A stretch of DNA of 64,000 nt, from the NCBI GenBank assembly GCA_041390305.1, contig JAWKQE010000011.1, positions 1 to 64,000 of the forward strand, given 5' to 3'. Below, piece by piece: positions 46,305 through 54,803 of this stretch; position 1 is the first letter of the stretch; each line of letters starts with the position of its first letter. This DNA is from JACKCR01 sp041390305 (lineage in GTDB: Bacteria; Eisenbacteria; RBG-16-71-46; CAIMUX01). Below the pieces are notes generated by a model. That model was not told the origin of the DNA. It ran no database searches and saw only the letters and a program-made list of their open reading frames with translations. A program made the position numbers and the translations under genes.

Positions 46305-47693
46305 ATGGCTGACCACTACCTGAACGGAGAGAACGGAAACGGCCACGGGGAAGACACCCGTGACGTGTCGTTGCGCGACTTCCTCTCCGTGCTGTTTCGG
46401 CGCAAGGGGATCGTGGCCACGGTGTTCCTCGCGGCGGTCCTCGTCGTCATCCTCCTCAACGCGCGTTCCGAAGTGCTCTACGAGTCGTCGTCCACGATCC
46501 GGGTGAGCCGCGGCGAGAAGGAGTCCGCTTTCAACTCGCGGATCATGCTGCTCACCTGGGAAGAGGAACTCAACTCCGAGATCGAGACGATCATGAGCCA
46601 GCAGATCGTGGAGTTGGCCCAGGAACGCCTGGAAGAGGAGGGCGCGCGCGACTCGAACGGCCTTCCGATCAAGCTCGCGGCGAAGAACGTTCGCGCCAGC
46701 ACGTCAGGCAAGTCGGCGGTCGTCTACATCAGCTACAAGCATGAAGACCCCAAGGCCGCTCGGATCGGGTGCAGCGCGATCACCCAGGCGTATGGGGACT
46801 TCCGGTTGCGCGTGCGCGCGGTTCCCCAGGTCGACGCTTTCTTCCGCGAGGAGATCGAGAATCTTCGTGAGCAGCTCGACGAATGGGAGCAGGAGCGCGC
46901 GAAGTTCATGAACGAGGAATCGGTCGTCAAGATCCCGGACGAGCGGCTCAACCTGCTCGATGTCCGTAAGACGACCGAGGTGGATCTGGCCCGGGTCGGG
47001 CCTCGCTCGCCGAGACCGAGGCGAAGTCCGAGATCCTCCGGAATCGCGTCCTGGGTGGCAGGGCCGATGAGCTCGACCTCTATGCCTTCGCCGACGGAGA
47101 CAATCGCGACGATCGAGTTCTCTACCGGATGCGGGCCGAACTGGTGGCTGAGCAGACGGCGCTCTTCCGCGGCGGAATCCCAGTACTCCGATCATCCGGA
47201 AGTCCGGGCCTGGAGACCGCGTCCAGCTGCAGGAGGACGCGATCCGGACCGAGACGCGGCGCGCGCTATCTCCCATCTCGAGGCACGGACCGGTGCTCGA
47301 GGCGCGGAAAGACGCGCTCCTCAGGACTCTCTCCGTGGTCGACGCCGAGCTCTCGAGCCTGCCGGAGAAGGAAGCCCGCTTGGCCGGATTCGATCGGGTC
47401 CTCCGAGCAGCTCCAGGCCAACTACACAGCGCTCGTGGACAAAGCAGATCCAGGCGAGGATCGAGCAGGCAGCAGTTCCGACTGGAACGTCTGATCCTGA
47501 AGCCGGCTGCGTCCGCCTTCCCATCAGGGTGAACGACTACGTTCGGCTCGCGGTCATTCCGATCCTGTCGCTCATTCTGGGCGTTACCCTCGCCTTCTTG
47601 ATCGATGGCCTCGACCACACCCTGAAGGACAGCACCGAAGTCGAGAACCACCTGCGGCTACCTGTACTGGGTTCCGTCGGGCGGATCCGCTAG
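46305..47693 (+). CDS. Wzz-type chain-length determinant, frameshifted centre
   Basis: About 463 aa. N-terminal Wzz domain with first membrane segment (IVATVFLAAVLVVILLNARS, about residues 36-55) and the long periplasmic coiled coil. From about 46990 to 47510 the reading switches frame repeatedly: TEAKSEILRNRVLGGRADEL, VLYRMRAELVAEQTALFRGG, KDALLRTLSVVDAELSSLP. The terminal segment returns in the first frame with the second membrane helix (LAVIPILSLILGVTLAFLID) and DHTLKDSTEVENHLRLPVLG, typical of Wzz proteins paired with a CpsD kinase. Controls polymer length. Confidence 0.82.
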   Translation: MADHYLNGENGNGHGEDTRDVSLRDFLSVLFRRKGIVATVFLAAVLVVILLNARSEVLYESSSTIRVSRGEKESAFNSRIMLLTWEEELNSEIETIMSQQIVELAQERLEEEGARDSNGLPIKLAAKNVRASTSGKSAVVYISYKHEDPKAARIGCSAITQAYGDFRLRVRAVPQVDAFFREEIENLREQLDEWEQERAKFMNEESVVKIPDERLNLLDVRKTTEVDLARVGPRSPRPRRSPRSSGIASWVAGPMSSTSMPSPTETIATIEFSTGCGPNWWLSRRRSSAAESQYSDHPEVRAWRPRPAAGGRDPDRDAARAISHLEARTGARGAERRAPQDSLRGRRRALEPAGEGSPLGRIRSGPPSSSRPTTQRSWTKQIQARIEQAAVPTGTSDPEAGCVRLPIRVNDYVRLAVIPILSLILGVTLAFLIDGLDHTLKDSTEVENHLRLPVLGSVGRIR

Positions 47694-47702
47694 GAGGCGG
47701 CC

Positions 47703-48616
47703 GTGTACGAGTCGTTCTATGGTTTGCGAGAGGCTCCGTTCGCGATCACACCCGATCCGCGTTTCCTCTTTCATACGCGGAATCATCGGGACGCGCTCGC
47801 CTACCTGCACTATGGAATCGATCAGAAGAAGGGCATCCTCGCTCTGACCGGAGAGGTCAGCGTGGGGAAGACGCTCGTCATCAGAACCCTGCTCGGCCAG
47901 CTGCCGAGAACCGTGCGGACGTCGATCGTGATGAACGCCCGCCTCTCGTTCCGTCAGCTACTCTGCATGGCGCTCCTCGACTGCAGGACCTCCAGCCTCC
48001 TGGACGCTCCCGGGTCGACCTGCTGCTCACGCTCCAGGAGTTCCTGATCCGGATGCGGCGAAACCCAACGAGAACGCGGTCCTCATCATCGACGAAGCGC
48101 GGAACCTCTCGGAGAAGAGTCTCGAGAGTTCCACGGCTGCTCCTCCAACCTCCGGACGGCGGACGCCAAGCTGCTCCAGATCGTGCTCGTCGGTCAGACC
48201 GAACTCAAGGACAAGCTCAATCGCCACGGGCTTCGCCAGCTTCGGCAGCGGATCCCCGGCATCTTCGACCTGTCCCGGCTTCCGGACCCCGCGGTCCAGG
48301 AGTACGTCGAGTTCCGGCTCCAGGTCGCGAGTGGCGGTAATGTTTCGGGGCTCTTCGACGACTCGGCGTTGGACGAGGTCTGCCGGACGTCGAATGGGAT
48401 ACCCCGGTTGATCAATCAGCTCTGCGATCGTGCCCTCCTCATCGGTTTCGCGAAGGGGCAGGAGCAGATCGACAAGGAAATCGTGCATGAGGCGGCCCGG
48501 GAGCTCGGATACCTGGAAGACGGCGCGCCGCATTACTCATCCGTTTATCGGAAGCAGATCGAGGCCTCACCGCCGCATGTCGGCGGGAACGTGGTTCTGA
48601 GGAAACGACTCGATGA
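47703..48616 (+). CDS. ExeA/XrtA-associated-type AAA ATPase, frameshifted
   Basis: About 304 aa. GTG 47703 after AGGAGG. MYESFYGLREAPFAITPDPR is the signature of the ATPase found in exosortase-linked EPS clusters and of ExeA. Walker A LTGEVSVGKTLVIRTLL and Walker B AVLIIDEARNLSEKSLES are intact but lie in different frames (jumps near 47970-48060 and 48140-48180). The C-terminal part (RIPGIFDLSRLPDPAVQEYV, NGIPRLINQLCDRALLIGF) is clean. A last shift near 48590 brings it to TGA 48614-48616 overlapping the next ATG. Confidence 0.82.
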
Positions 48617-49377
48617 GCAACATCTTCGACGCGCTGAACAAGCGACAGCCGGAGAGGCCCGCGAGCCGCTCGACCGAGCCTCTCGTGCCGCTGGAACCGC
48701 CTTCGGGCGGGGCCCCGCTCCCTGCCTCCGGCGACATTGCCCGGGACCAGGACATGGAGCGGCTGCGCCAGCGTGTCCTGCTCGAACTCGGCACCACGGC
48801 CGGCGCGAGCGTCGTCTTCGCCGGGAGTGTCGAGGGTGAGGGGGCGACCACGCTCGCGCTCCTGTTCGCCCGGGAGCTGGCTCAGGCCGAGCAGCGTCCG
48901 GTGTTGCTCGTGGATGCGGATATCGAAGGCTATCCCCGCACGCTCACGGGCACGATGCGAGACGAGGGGGGAGAGTTGGGGCCCGGCCTCGCCGATCTGC
49001 TCCTCAATCGTGCGAAGCTGACGGATTGTCTTCTCGGAACCGAGCTTCCGAACCTGCACTTCCTGCCTCGCGGCTCCGATCTCGGCCCTGCCCTCGATCT
49101 CGTGCAGACCCAGAGAGTGCGCACCGTGCTCGACGAGATCCAGCGGCACTACGCGTTCGTCGTTCTCGACGGCGCGCCGTTGGTCGACTCGCCCGAGAGC
49201 AGTCTGCTCGCCGCGGCCACCGACGGTGTCGTACTCGTCGTCCGTGCGAATCGGACACGCCGGGAGGTGGTACAGCGCGGGCTGAGGCTCCTGCACCAGT
49301 CGAACTGCCAGGTTCTCGGCGCGGTTCTCAACGACCGCAAGTACCCGATCCCGTCGTTCCTCTATCGACGCCTCTAG
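48613..49377 (+). CDS. CpsD/CapB-like polysaccharide ATPase, degenerate Walker A
   Basis: 254 aa. The BY-kinase fold is recognisable: MSNIFDALNK start as in EPS-cluster kinases, Walker A region SVEGEGATTLAL (residues 72-83), Walker A' VLLVDADIE (98-106), Walker B-like FVVLDGAPLVDSPE. The P-loop Lys (GEGK[ST]) is Ala78 here, and the C-terminus (NDRKYPIPSFLYRRL) has only two Tyr instead of a Tyr cluster. It may therefore be a non-catalytic or phosphoacceptor-less partner of Wzz. Overlaps the ATPase gene by ATGA. Confidence 0.82.
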   Translation: MSNIFDALNKRQPERPASRSTEPLVPLEPPSGGAPLPASGDIARDQDMERLRQRVLLELGTTAGASVVFAGSVEGEGATTLALLFARELAQAEQRPVLLVDADIEGYPRTLTGTMRDEGGELGPGLADLLLNRAKLTDCLLGTELPNLHFLPRGSDLGPALDLVQTQRVRTVLDEIQRHYAFVVLDGAPLVDSPESSLLAAATDGVVLVVRANRTRREVVQRGLRLLHQSNCQVLGAVLNDRKYPIPSFLYRRL

Positions 49378-49431
49378 TCCGCTCGTGACGTATCCGAGCG
49401 ACTCTTGCGCCGCCGAGGTCAGGACGATTCC

Positions 49432-50715
49432 ATGGACTCGATGACGTCTGTGCCAAACCGTCGTGACGGCGGGACTGGTCCCCACGCAGGTGGCGGCGCA
49501 TCGAGCGACCGCTGGCGGCTCTCCAGCGACCCACGGACCAACGAACGCTGCGTCCGTGCTCTGCTCGAGGCTCTGCCGTTGATCCGGCGGCGATTGGGCC
49601 CCTGCGGAATCGACCTCGTCTTTCTCGGCGGTAGCGCCGCGCGGGGAGAGGCCGTCGGGTGGATGGGGCCGAGCCCCTTCGCGCTCTCAGACCTGGATGT
49701 CGGCGTGGTCCTCGCCTCGTTGCCACCCGGTGATGCCGAGCGTGCCCTGAAGTCCGACCTCGTCGAACTCGCTCGGGATGCGACGGCTCCGGAGGTCACG
49801 ATCGGTGTGTACACGCGGGAGGCACGGCACGAGTGCGTGTCGACCCCGGGTCTCGTCGATGTCCTCGGCCGTCGTTTCGTCATCGAGGGCGATGGGAGCG
49901 CATTCGATGGATTCCCGCAGACGGGAGCGGGAGAGATCGAACCGTGGGAGGCGTTTCGGTTCGTCGGGAACCGAAGCCGCGAACTCCTCACCGCTCGTGC
50001 GAGCTCCATCGCGGGAGATGCGCGGAGCCAGGACAGCCCGGATCGCGCGGTGATCGAGGCTCGCTTCCTGCTGGCGAAGTTGGCCGACGGGATCGGCACG
50101 GCCTGGCTCCTCTCGCGGCGCGAGTACCGGACGGAGCGTCTCGCCCGTTGGAGCCGGCTCGACGGCGGCGACGTGCCTTCATCGATCCGGGACCTGTCGC
50201 AGGTGGTCCGAGGTTTCCTAGAGGCGCCGAGCCCCGACACCTGGCCTGGGCTCGATCTGAACTCGGTGCGGCTCGGACTCGCGGATTTCTTTCTCTCCAT
50301 CGAGGGAACACGATGGGTGGGGATCCTCTCACCCTACGAGTACGATCCGCACGGTTGGCGGAACCGGTACCGGATCTGGCGAGACTACGTCGCAACCCAC
50401 GGGCGAACCTCGTGGCTCTTTCGTGCTCTCTTCCGCGGGACTCCCGAAATCCGTCATCTGGGTGCGGCGGTTCTCTACTGGCTGACGATGCCGGAAGGGA
50501 CGGACCCGGATCTGGAGCGTCCGGATCCTCTGCTTGCCGCCGGAACGAGCGAGGACAATGATCGCCCGGGTCCGGGAGGGGCCATCGCATCCCTTCCACG
50601 GCTTCCGGTTTCGTGGAGCGACGTGGCCCGGCTCCTCGGGGAGCCGATCGAAGGGGGAAGGGGAGCGAAGGACAGGTTGCGGAGGAGGATCGGCATCGTG
50701 GAAGGAGGAGCATGA
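49432..50715 (+). CDS. Nucleotidyltransferase-fold protein of unknown function
   Basis: 427 aa from ATG 49432, with AGGA 7-8 nt upstream. TTG 49405 is an alternative. Residues 64-91 carry the pattern of the pol-beta nucleotidyltransferase superfamily: FLGGSAARGEA followed by SDLDVGVVL (two metal-binding Asp). The remaining 330 residues include helical stretches (AVIEARFLLAKLADGIGTAW) and show no family I know. No membrane segment. It overlaps the phosphatase-like gene by 4 nt within the polysaccharide cluster, so it may transfer a nucleotide or phospho-group to a glycan precursor; that is inference. Confidence 0.6.
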   Translation: MDSMTSVPNRRDGGTGPHAGGGASSDRWRLSSDPRTNERCVRALLEALPLIRRRLGPCGIDLVFLGGSAARGEAVGWMGPSPFALSDLDVGVVLASLPPGDAERALKSDLVELARDATAPEVTIGVYTREARHECVSTPGLVDVLGRRFVIEGDGSAFDGFPQTGAGEIEPWEAFRFVGNRSRELLTARASSIAGDARSQDSPDRAVIEARFLLAKLADGIGTAWLLSRREYRTERLARWSRLDGGDVPSSIRDLSQVVRGFLEAPSPDTWPGLDLNSVRLGLADFFLSIEGTRWVGILSPYEYDPHGWRNRYRIWRDYVATHGRTSWLFRALFRGTPEIRHLGAAVLYWLTMPEGTDPDLERPDPLLAAGTSEDNDRPGPGGAIASLPRLPVSWSDVARLLGEPIEGGRGAKDRLRRRIGIVEGGA

Positions 50716-51866
50716 AGCGGCTCACGCTCGTCTTCATGATCGACGCCCTCGGCTTCGAACAGGCCGGTGGGACGTTCCTTCCGGGGCTCGAGGTGGCCCG
50801 GAGTCCGGTGGAAACCGTGCTCGGATACTCGAGCGCGTGCATTCCTTCGATCATGACCGGTCGGGCCCCGGCCGAGCACGGTCACCTCTCGATGTACCGC
50901 CGCGCCCAGAATGGGCGAACCGTTTTCGGCGGGCCGGTCAAAGCGATCGGACACCTTTCTCGGTTTACACGACGCGGCCATTGGAGGATGCGGCTCCTCC
51001 TCATGGAGTACCTCCGGCGCACTGGTATCACCGGATACTTCTCGCTCTACGACATCCCACTTCCTCTCCTCTCGGAGTTCGATCTCTGTCAGCGCAAGAA
51101 CATCTACCGGCCTGACGCCTTCCACGAGGAAGGACTGACCGGGCTGGGCGACGTCCTCTCCGATCCATCCGTGTCCCGCGTCTGGGACTGGACCGTCCCC
51201 GAAGATCGGTCGTGGCGGGAGCTCGAGGAGGAAATCCGGAGCGGTGGGAAGCGCGTGCTCTTCTTCTATACACCCGAGCTCGACAGCCTCATGCACGCGG
51301 TCGGTCCGAAGGACAGGCGTACCTCGGACCGCCTCTCCGAATACAGTGCGCGCATCGATGCGAACCTCCGGTTGGCCGAGGAGACCTACGACGAAGTGGA
51401 ACTCTACGTCTTCGGGGACCATGGCATGGCCCTCGTCGAAGGGACACACGACCTCTGGGGGAGGCTCGAAGCGCTGCCGTTCCGTGTTCCTCAGGACTAC
51501 CTGTACTTCCTCGACAGCACCATGGCTCGCTTCTGGTTCGAGCGGCCCGAAGCCGAGCAGGCTGTGCGAGCGCTGCTCCGAGGCGAAGAGTACGGGCGTG
51601 TTCTCGAGCCGGACGAACTCGAGAGGCTGGGAGCGCGTTTCCCGGGCGACGACTATGGTCAGCTGATCTTCCTGCTCGATGAGGGTCACATTCTGGTGCC
51701 GTCGTTCATGTGCAGGGAGCCCGTCCGCGGAATGCATGGGTATCATCCGAGCGCGCGCGCCTCGTTCACGACCCTCGTCACGAACCGGTCCGGGCTGGCC
51801 TACCCGAAGAACCTCTTCGAACTCCACTCCCTCCTTCGCGACTCGATCGGAAGGACTTTGGGATGA
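50712..51866 (+). CDS. Alkaline-phosphatase-superfamily phosphodiesterase-like protein
   Basis: 384 aa, no signal peptide. MKRLTLVFMIDALGFEQ with metal-binding Asp11; GYSSACIPSIMTGRAPAEHG contains the nucleophile loop; FFYTPELDSLMHAVGP and YVFGDHGMALVEG (DHG) and MHGYHPSARAS (HGYH) supply further metal ligands in the order of type I phosphodiesterase/nucleotide pyrophosphatases. The lack of export signal suggests a cytosolic role, such as acting on nucleotide sugars or lipid-linked intermediates. It overlaps neighbours on both sides by 4 nt, so the trio is translated together. Confidence 0.75.
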   Translation: MKRLTLVFMIDALGFEQAGGTFLPGLEVARSPVETVLGYSSACIPSIMTGRAPAEHGHLSMYRRAQNGRTVFGGPVKAIGHLSRFTRRGHWRMRLLLMEYLRRTGITGYFSLYDIPLPLLSEFDLCQRKNIYRPDAFHEEGLTGLGDVLSDPSVSRVWDWTVPEDRSWRELEEEIRSGGKRVLFFYTPELDSLMHAVGPKDRRTSDRLSEYSARIDANLRLAEETYDEVELYVFGDHGMALVEGTHDLWGRLEALPFRVPQDYLYFLDSTMARFWFERPEAEQAVRALLRGEEYGRVLEPDELERLGARFPGDDYGQLIFLLDEGHILVPSFMCREPVRGMHGYHPSARASFTTLVTNRSGLAYPKNLFELHSLLRDSIGRTLG

Positions 51867-52864
51867 TCTGGAAACTCCTCGCCGGCCTGGTCCTCTCCGC
51901 GTTCTTCCTCTGGCTCGCGCTCAAGGACGCGCAGCTCTCCGAAGTGTGGGGAGCGGTGCAAGCCGCGGACTACACCTGGATGGTGCCGATGGTCGTCCTG
52001 ACCTTGGTGTCGTTCCTCCTCAGGACCTGGCGGTGGCAGGTTCTACTCGCGTCCGCGCAGCGTGTGAAGTTCTGGCCTCTTCTCTCCTCGACCTTCATCG
52101 GCTTCATGGGGAACAACGTTCTCCCGGCCCGGCTCGGTGAACTGCTACGCGTGCAGGCGATCCGGACGGCAGCCGGCGTCTCGCGGAGCGCAGCGCTCGG
52201 ATCCCTCGTCATGGAGCGGATCCTCGACATCTCGATGCTGCTCCTCTTCTTCCTCTTCGTCCTCTTTGCCGGAATGCTCCCACCGGAGGTGAAGAGCTGG
52301 GGGCTCTATCTCGTGGTGGTACTCGTGCCGGCGCTCCTTTCGGTGATCGTGTTCCGGTTCCGGCCTCGGCCGTTTCTCCGCATCCTGGAGAGACTGGCGC
52401 CGAGTCGGATCCGGCCGCGGCTTCTCGGCATGGCGACGAACTTCCACGTCGGCCTGGGGGCGCTCGAGAACGGTCGGGAGCTCGGCTTCGCTGCCTTTCT
52501 CTCCGTGCCGATGTGGGCCACCCTGGTCGGGGTCGTGGTTTGTGGCTTCCGGGCACTCTCCCTGGACCTCACCGTCGAGGCGGGCGTGATCACTCTGGTC
52601 ATCATGGCGGTCGGAACGATGGTGCCCTCGGCGCCGGGGTTCATCGGCACGCTCCAGTACGCAGGAACGTTGGCCCTCACTCAATACGACGTCGATCCCT
52701 CCGTGGCCCTGACCTTCACCCTCCTCTACCACGCGAGTCAGTGGTTCCCGGTGACGGCCGTAGGTCTCGGCTTCTTCCTCCAGCAGCATCTCGGCATCGA
52801 CCAGCTGCGAGGTTTGGAGTCGGCCGCCGATGCGGCCGATAACCCAGGTGGGGAGGGAGCGTGA
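51863..52864 (+). CDS. UPF0104/LPG-synthase-type membrane protein
   Basis: 333 aa with about 8 membrane segments. Family motifs: LLRTWRWQVLL, FIGFMGNNVLPARLGELLRV, SAALGSLVMERILDISMLLL, and MVPSAPGFIGTLQYAGTLAL. The family includes the membrane part of lysyl-phosphatidylglycerol synthase and AglD, which flip or help transfer lipid-linked groups. In a polysaccharide cluster a flippase or lipid-carrier role is plausible. Overlaps genes on both sides by 4 nt. Confidence 0.85.
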   Translation: MIWKLLAGLVLSAFFLWLALKDAQLSEVWGAVQAADYTWMVPMVVLTLVSFLLRTWRWQVLLASAQRVKFWPLLSSTFIGFMGNNVLPARLGELLRVQAIRTAAGVSRSAALGSLVMERILDISMLLLFFLFVLFAGMLPPEVKSWGLYLVVVLVPALLSVIVFRFRPRPFLRILERLAPSRIRPRLLGMATNFHVGLGALENGRELGFAAFLSVPMWATLVGVVVCGFRALSLDLTVEAGVITLVIMAVGTMVPSAPGFIGTLQYAGTLALTQYDVDPSVALTFTLLYHASQWFPVTAVGLGFFLQQHLGIDQLRGLESAADAADNPGGEGA

Positions 52865-54444
52865 CGAGATCGGCGCTGCGGAAACGATCGAATCGAGGTC
52901 CGAGCACCCGCTATGGGCGCCCGAAGTACCATCGTCCGGTTCAGGAGTCCGCTCTTTCGGCGTGGGTCCTGGTCCCGATCGTGGCAATCGTCGGTGCGTT
53001 CGTCGCCAGCCAGTTCTTCACCCTGAATCCCCGCTACATCAAGCTGATGGCGGGAGCGCTCGCGGTCCTCGCCATCCTACGCTCGTCGTTCCCGGCGGCC
53101 GTGACCTTCTTCCTACTCGCGTTTCCGGTTCCGACGTTCGTGTTCGTGAGCGACACGAACCTCCTTCTGATCGGCCTCCTGCTCACGGTCTGGGTCGTGA
53201 ACATGACGATGGGCCGGCTCCCCAGGCCGCTGCACTCACCGGTGGATTGGGCGATCTGGATCTACATCGGCATCCACGTGCTCTCGTTCATCAATGTCGA
53301 CACACCCGAATCGCTCTCGAGGGGAGTGAACTCCTTCCTCTACCTCGCGTCCGGAGCCGTCTTCTTCTGGCTGCTCTACAACGGCCTCCGGACCCAGCAT
53401 CATCTCTATCGCGCGTTCGTCGCGCTCTGTGCCCTCTCGCTGTTCGTGAACATCTCGGCATTCGTGGAGCACTTCTTCCACTACGAGCTCGTCCCCGAGT
53501 GGTTCCTCTATCGCGCGGGCCAGACCCGGAACGACATCCGCGTGGGCGGGATCTTCGGATTCCACGGCCTCCTCGCGGACTTCAACGCCATCGTGTTCTA
53601 CCTGCAGATCTTCATGGGGATGCGGGCCCGCGAGAAGTGGCTCAAGGTCTACTACTACGGGCTCGCGATCTTCGGCCTCATCGTGATCACGTGGACGGTC
53701 AATCGAGGCGGCGCGATCGCGTGGGCGCTCGGGGGGGGCTACTTCCTCTTCCTGATGAGACGCCGGATCGACTGGGTGAAGGCCATCGTGGCGGCTCCCG
53801 CCCTCATCGCGGTGTTCTTCGTCAACCAGTGGGTTTCCTCGTTCGGAGCGCAGCGGGTGATGTTGTTCGCACGTATCGCCGGTACCCAGCTCGAGCGGGG
53901 AGTGCCCGACAACCGGGTACGTGCGTGGACGCAGATCATGGAGCGGATCCCCGAACACCTCTGGATCGGTCATGGCCCGTTCTACAAGTTGGGTGGAGTG
54001 GGGGAGGCGAAGATCGCGTATCCGCACTCGGCCTACCTGTTCTACCTCTACACCACGGGGATCCTGGGCCTCGCGTCCTGGCTCTGGATCCTCGTGAAGC
54101 TCGTCCTCGTGACGTTTCCGGGGTTTCATGTCGACTTCCGGCGGGCGTCTTTCGTCAAGGGAGCGCAGGCGCTCCTGCACGTGCAGATCCTCATGTTCGC
54201 GGCCGCCCAGGTTCGGGATGAGCACCAGCGGGGCAACGTCTACCTCTACGTGATGTGGATCCTCTTCGGTCTGGGCGCCGTGGCGACCCGCATGGTCAAG
54301 GAGGAGCGGGCCCGGGCCAGGGCGGACCAGGACATGGACATGGACTTGGACCTGGATCCGGAGCCGGAGGAGGGGCCGGCCGATCTCGGGCCGCCCGGGC
54401 GGGCCTGGGGAAGGCTTGCGGCGCCCGATCGTCGGCTCACTTGA
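52861..54444 (+). CDS. O-antigen ligase / Wzy-polymerase-like membrane protein
   Basis: 527 aa with 11-12 predicted membrane segments. The Wzy_C region is seen in NRGGAIAWALGGGYFLFLM and the large loop NRVRAWTQIMERIPEHLWIG, then AYPHSAYLFYLYTTGILGLA. Polymerises or ligates lipid-linked repeat units. The last 45 residues are cytosolic and charged (DQDMDMDLDLDPEPEEG). GTG 52861 overlaps the previous stop. Confidence 0.85.
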   Translation: MTRSALRKRSNRGPSTRYGRPKYHRPVQESALSAWVLVPIVAIVGAFVASQFFTLNPRYIKLMAGALAVLAILRSSFPAAVTFFLLAFPVPTFVFVSDTNLLLIGLLLTVWVVNMTMGRLPRPLHSPVDWAIWIYIGIHVLSFINVDTPESLSRGVNSFLYLASGAVFFWLLYNGLRTQHHLYRAFVALCALSLFVNISAFVEHFFHYELVPEWFLYRAGQTRNDIRVGGIFGFHGLLADFNAIVFYLQIFMGMRAREKWLKVYYYGLAIFGLIVITWTVNRGGAIAWALGGGYFLFLMRRRIDWVKAIVAAPALIAVFFVNQWVSSFGAQRVMLFARIAGTQLERGVPDNRVRAWTQIMERIPEHLWIGHGPFYKLGGVGEAKIAYPHSAYLFYLYTTGILGLASWLWILVKLVLVTFPGFHVDFRRASFVKGAQALLHVQILMFAAAQVRDEHQRGNVYLYVMWILFGLGAVATRMVKEERARARADQDMDMDLDLDPEPEEGPADLGPPGRAWGRLAAPDRRLT

Positions 54445-54803
54445 AGCACGACAAAGGAATCGGATATCCTGGACGGTGACGGTTTCGGTCCCCCTGGGGC
54501 CGCTCGAACTGGGAGACTCCTCTGGAGGGAAGCGTATAGGCCTTTGGTACAAGGTTTTCCGCGGGCCTAGCTCGCGGGTCACGACAACTGAGATGCGACT
54601 GCAGCGGCCGGCGCGGGACCGAGGAGGCTCCCGGCTGGACGCGCTGAACCCGCTCCTTGCAACGTGCTCAGGAGGCCTTGTGCTCGAATGGCCCGAAAAC
54701 GACGGTTGGCGCAGTGCGTCCCGAGGATCTCCAGCCTCGGTCGCGCTTCCCTCCGGGGTCTCCCATCTTATTGATCCACCGGAACATAGCAGGCGGTAAC
54801 TCC
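54445..54803 (+). other. 359-nt gap without a defensible gene
   Basis: A frame entering from 54657 is open into the sugar-transferase gene but has no family similarity before about 55110. A G+C stem (CGCGGGC-CTA-GCTCGCG, near 54560-54576) is present. No promoter with acceptable spacing was found. It may hold an internal promoter splitting the cluster, or a damaged N-terminus of the next gene. Confidence 0.4.

Noticed and set aside
54445..54803. Riboswitch (cyclic-di-GMP type) before the sugar transferase
   Set aside because: The conserved core sequences of the known classes are not present; only a simple G+C stem is visible.
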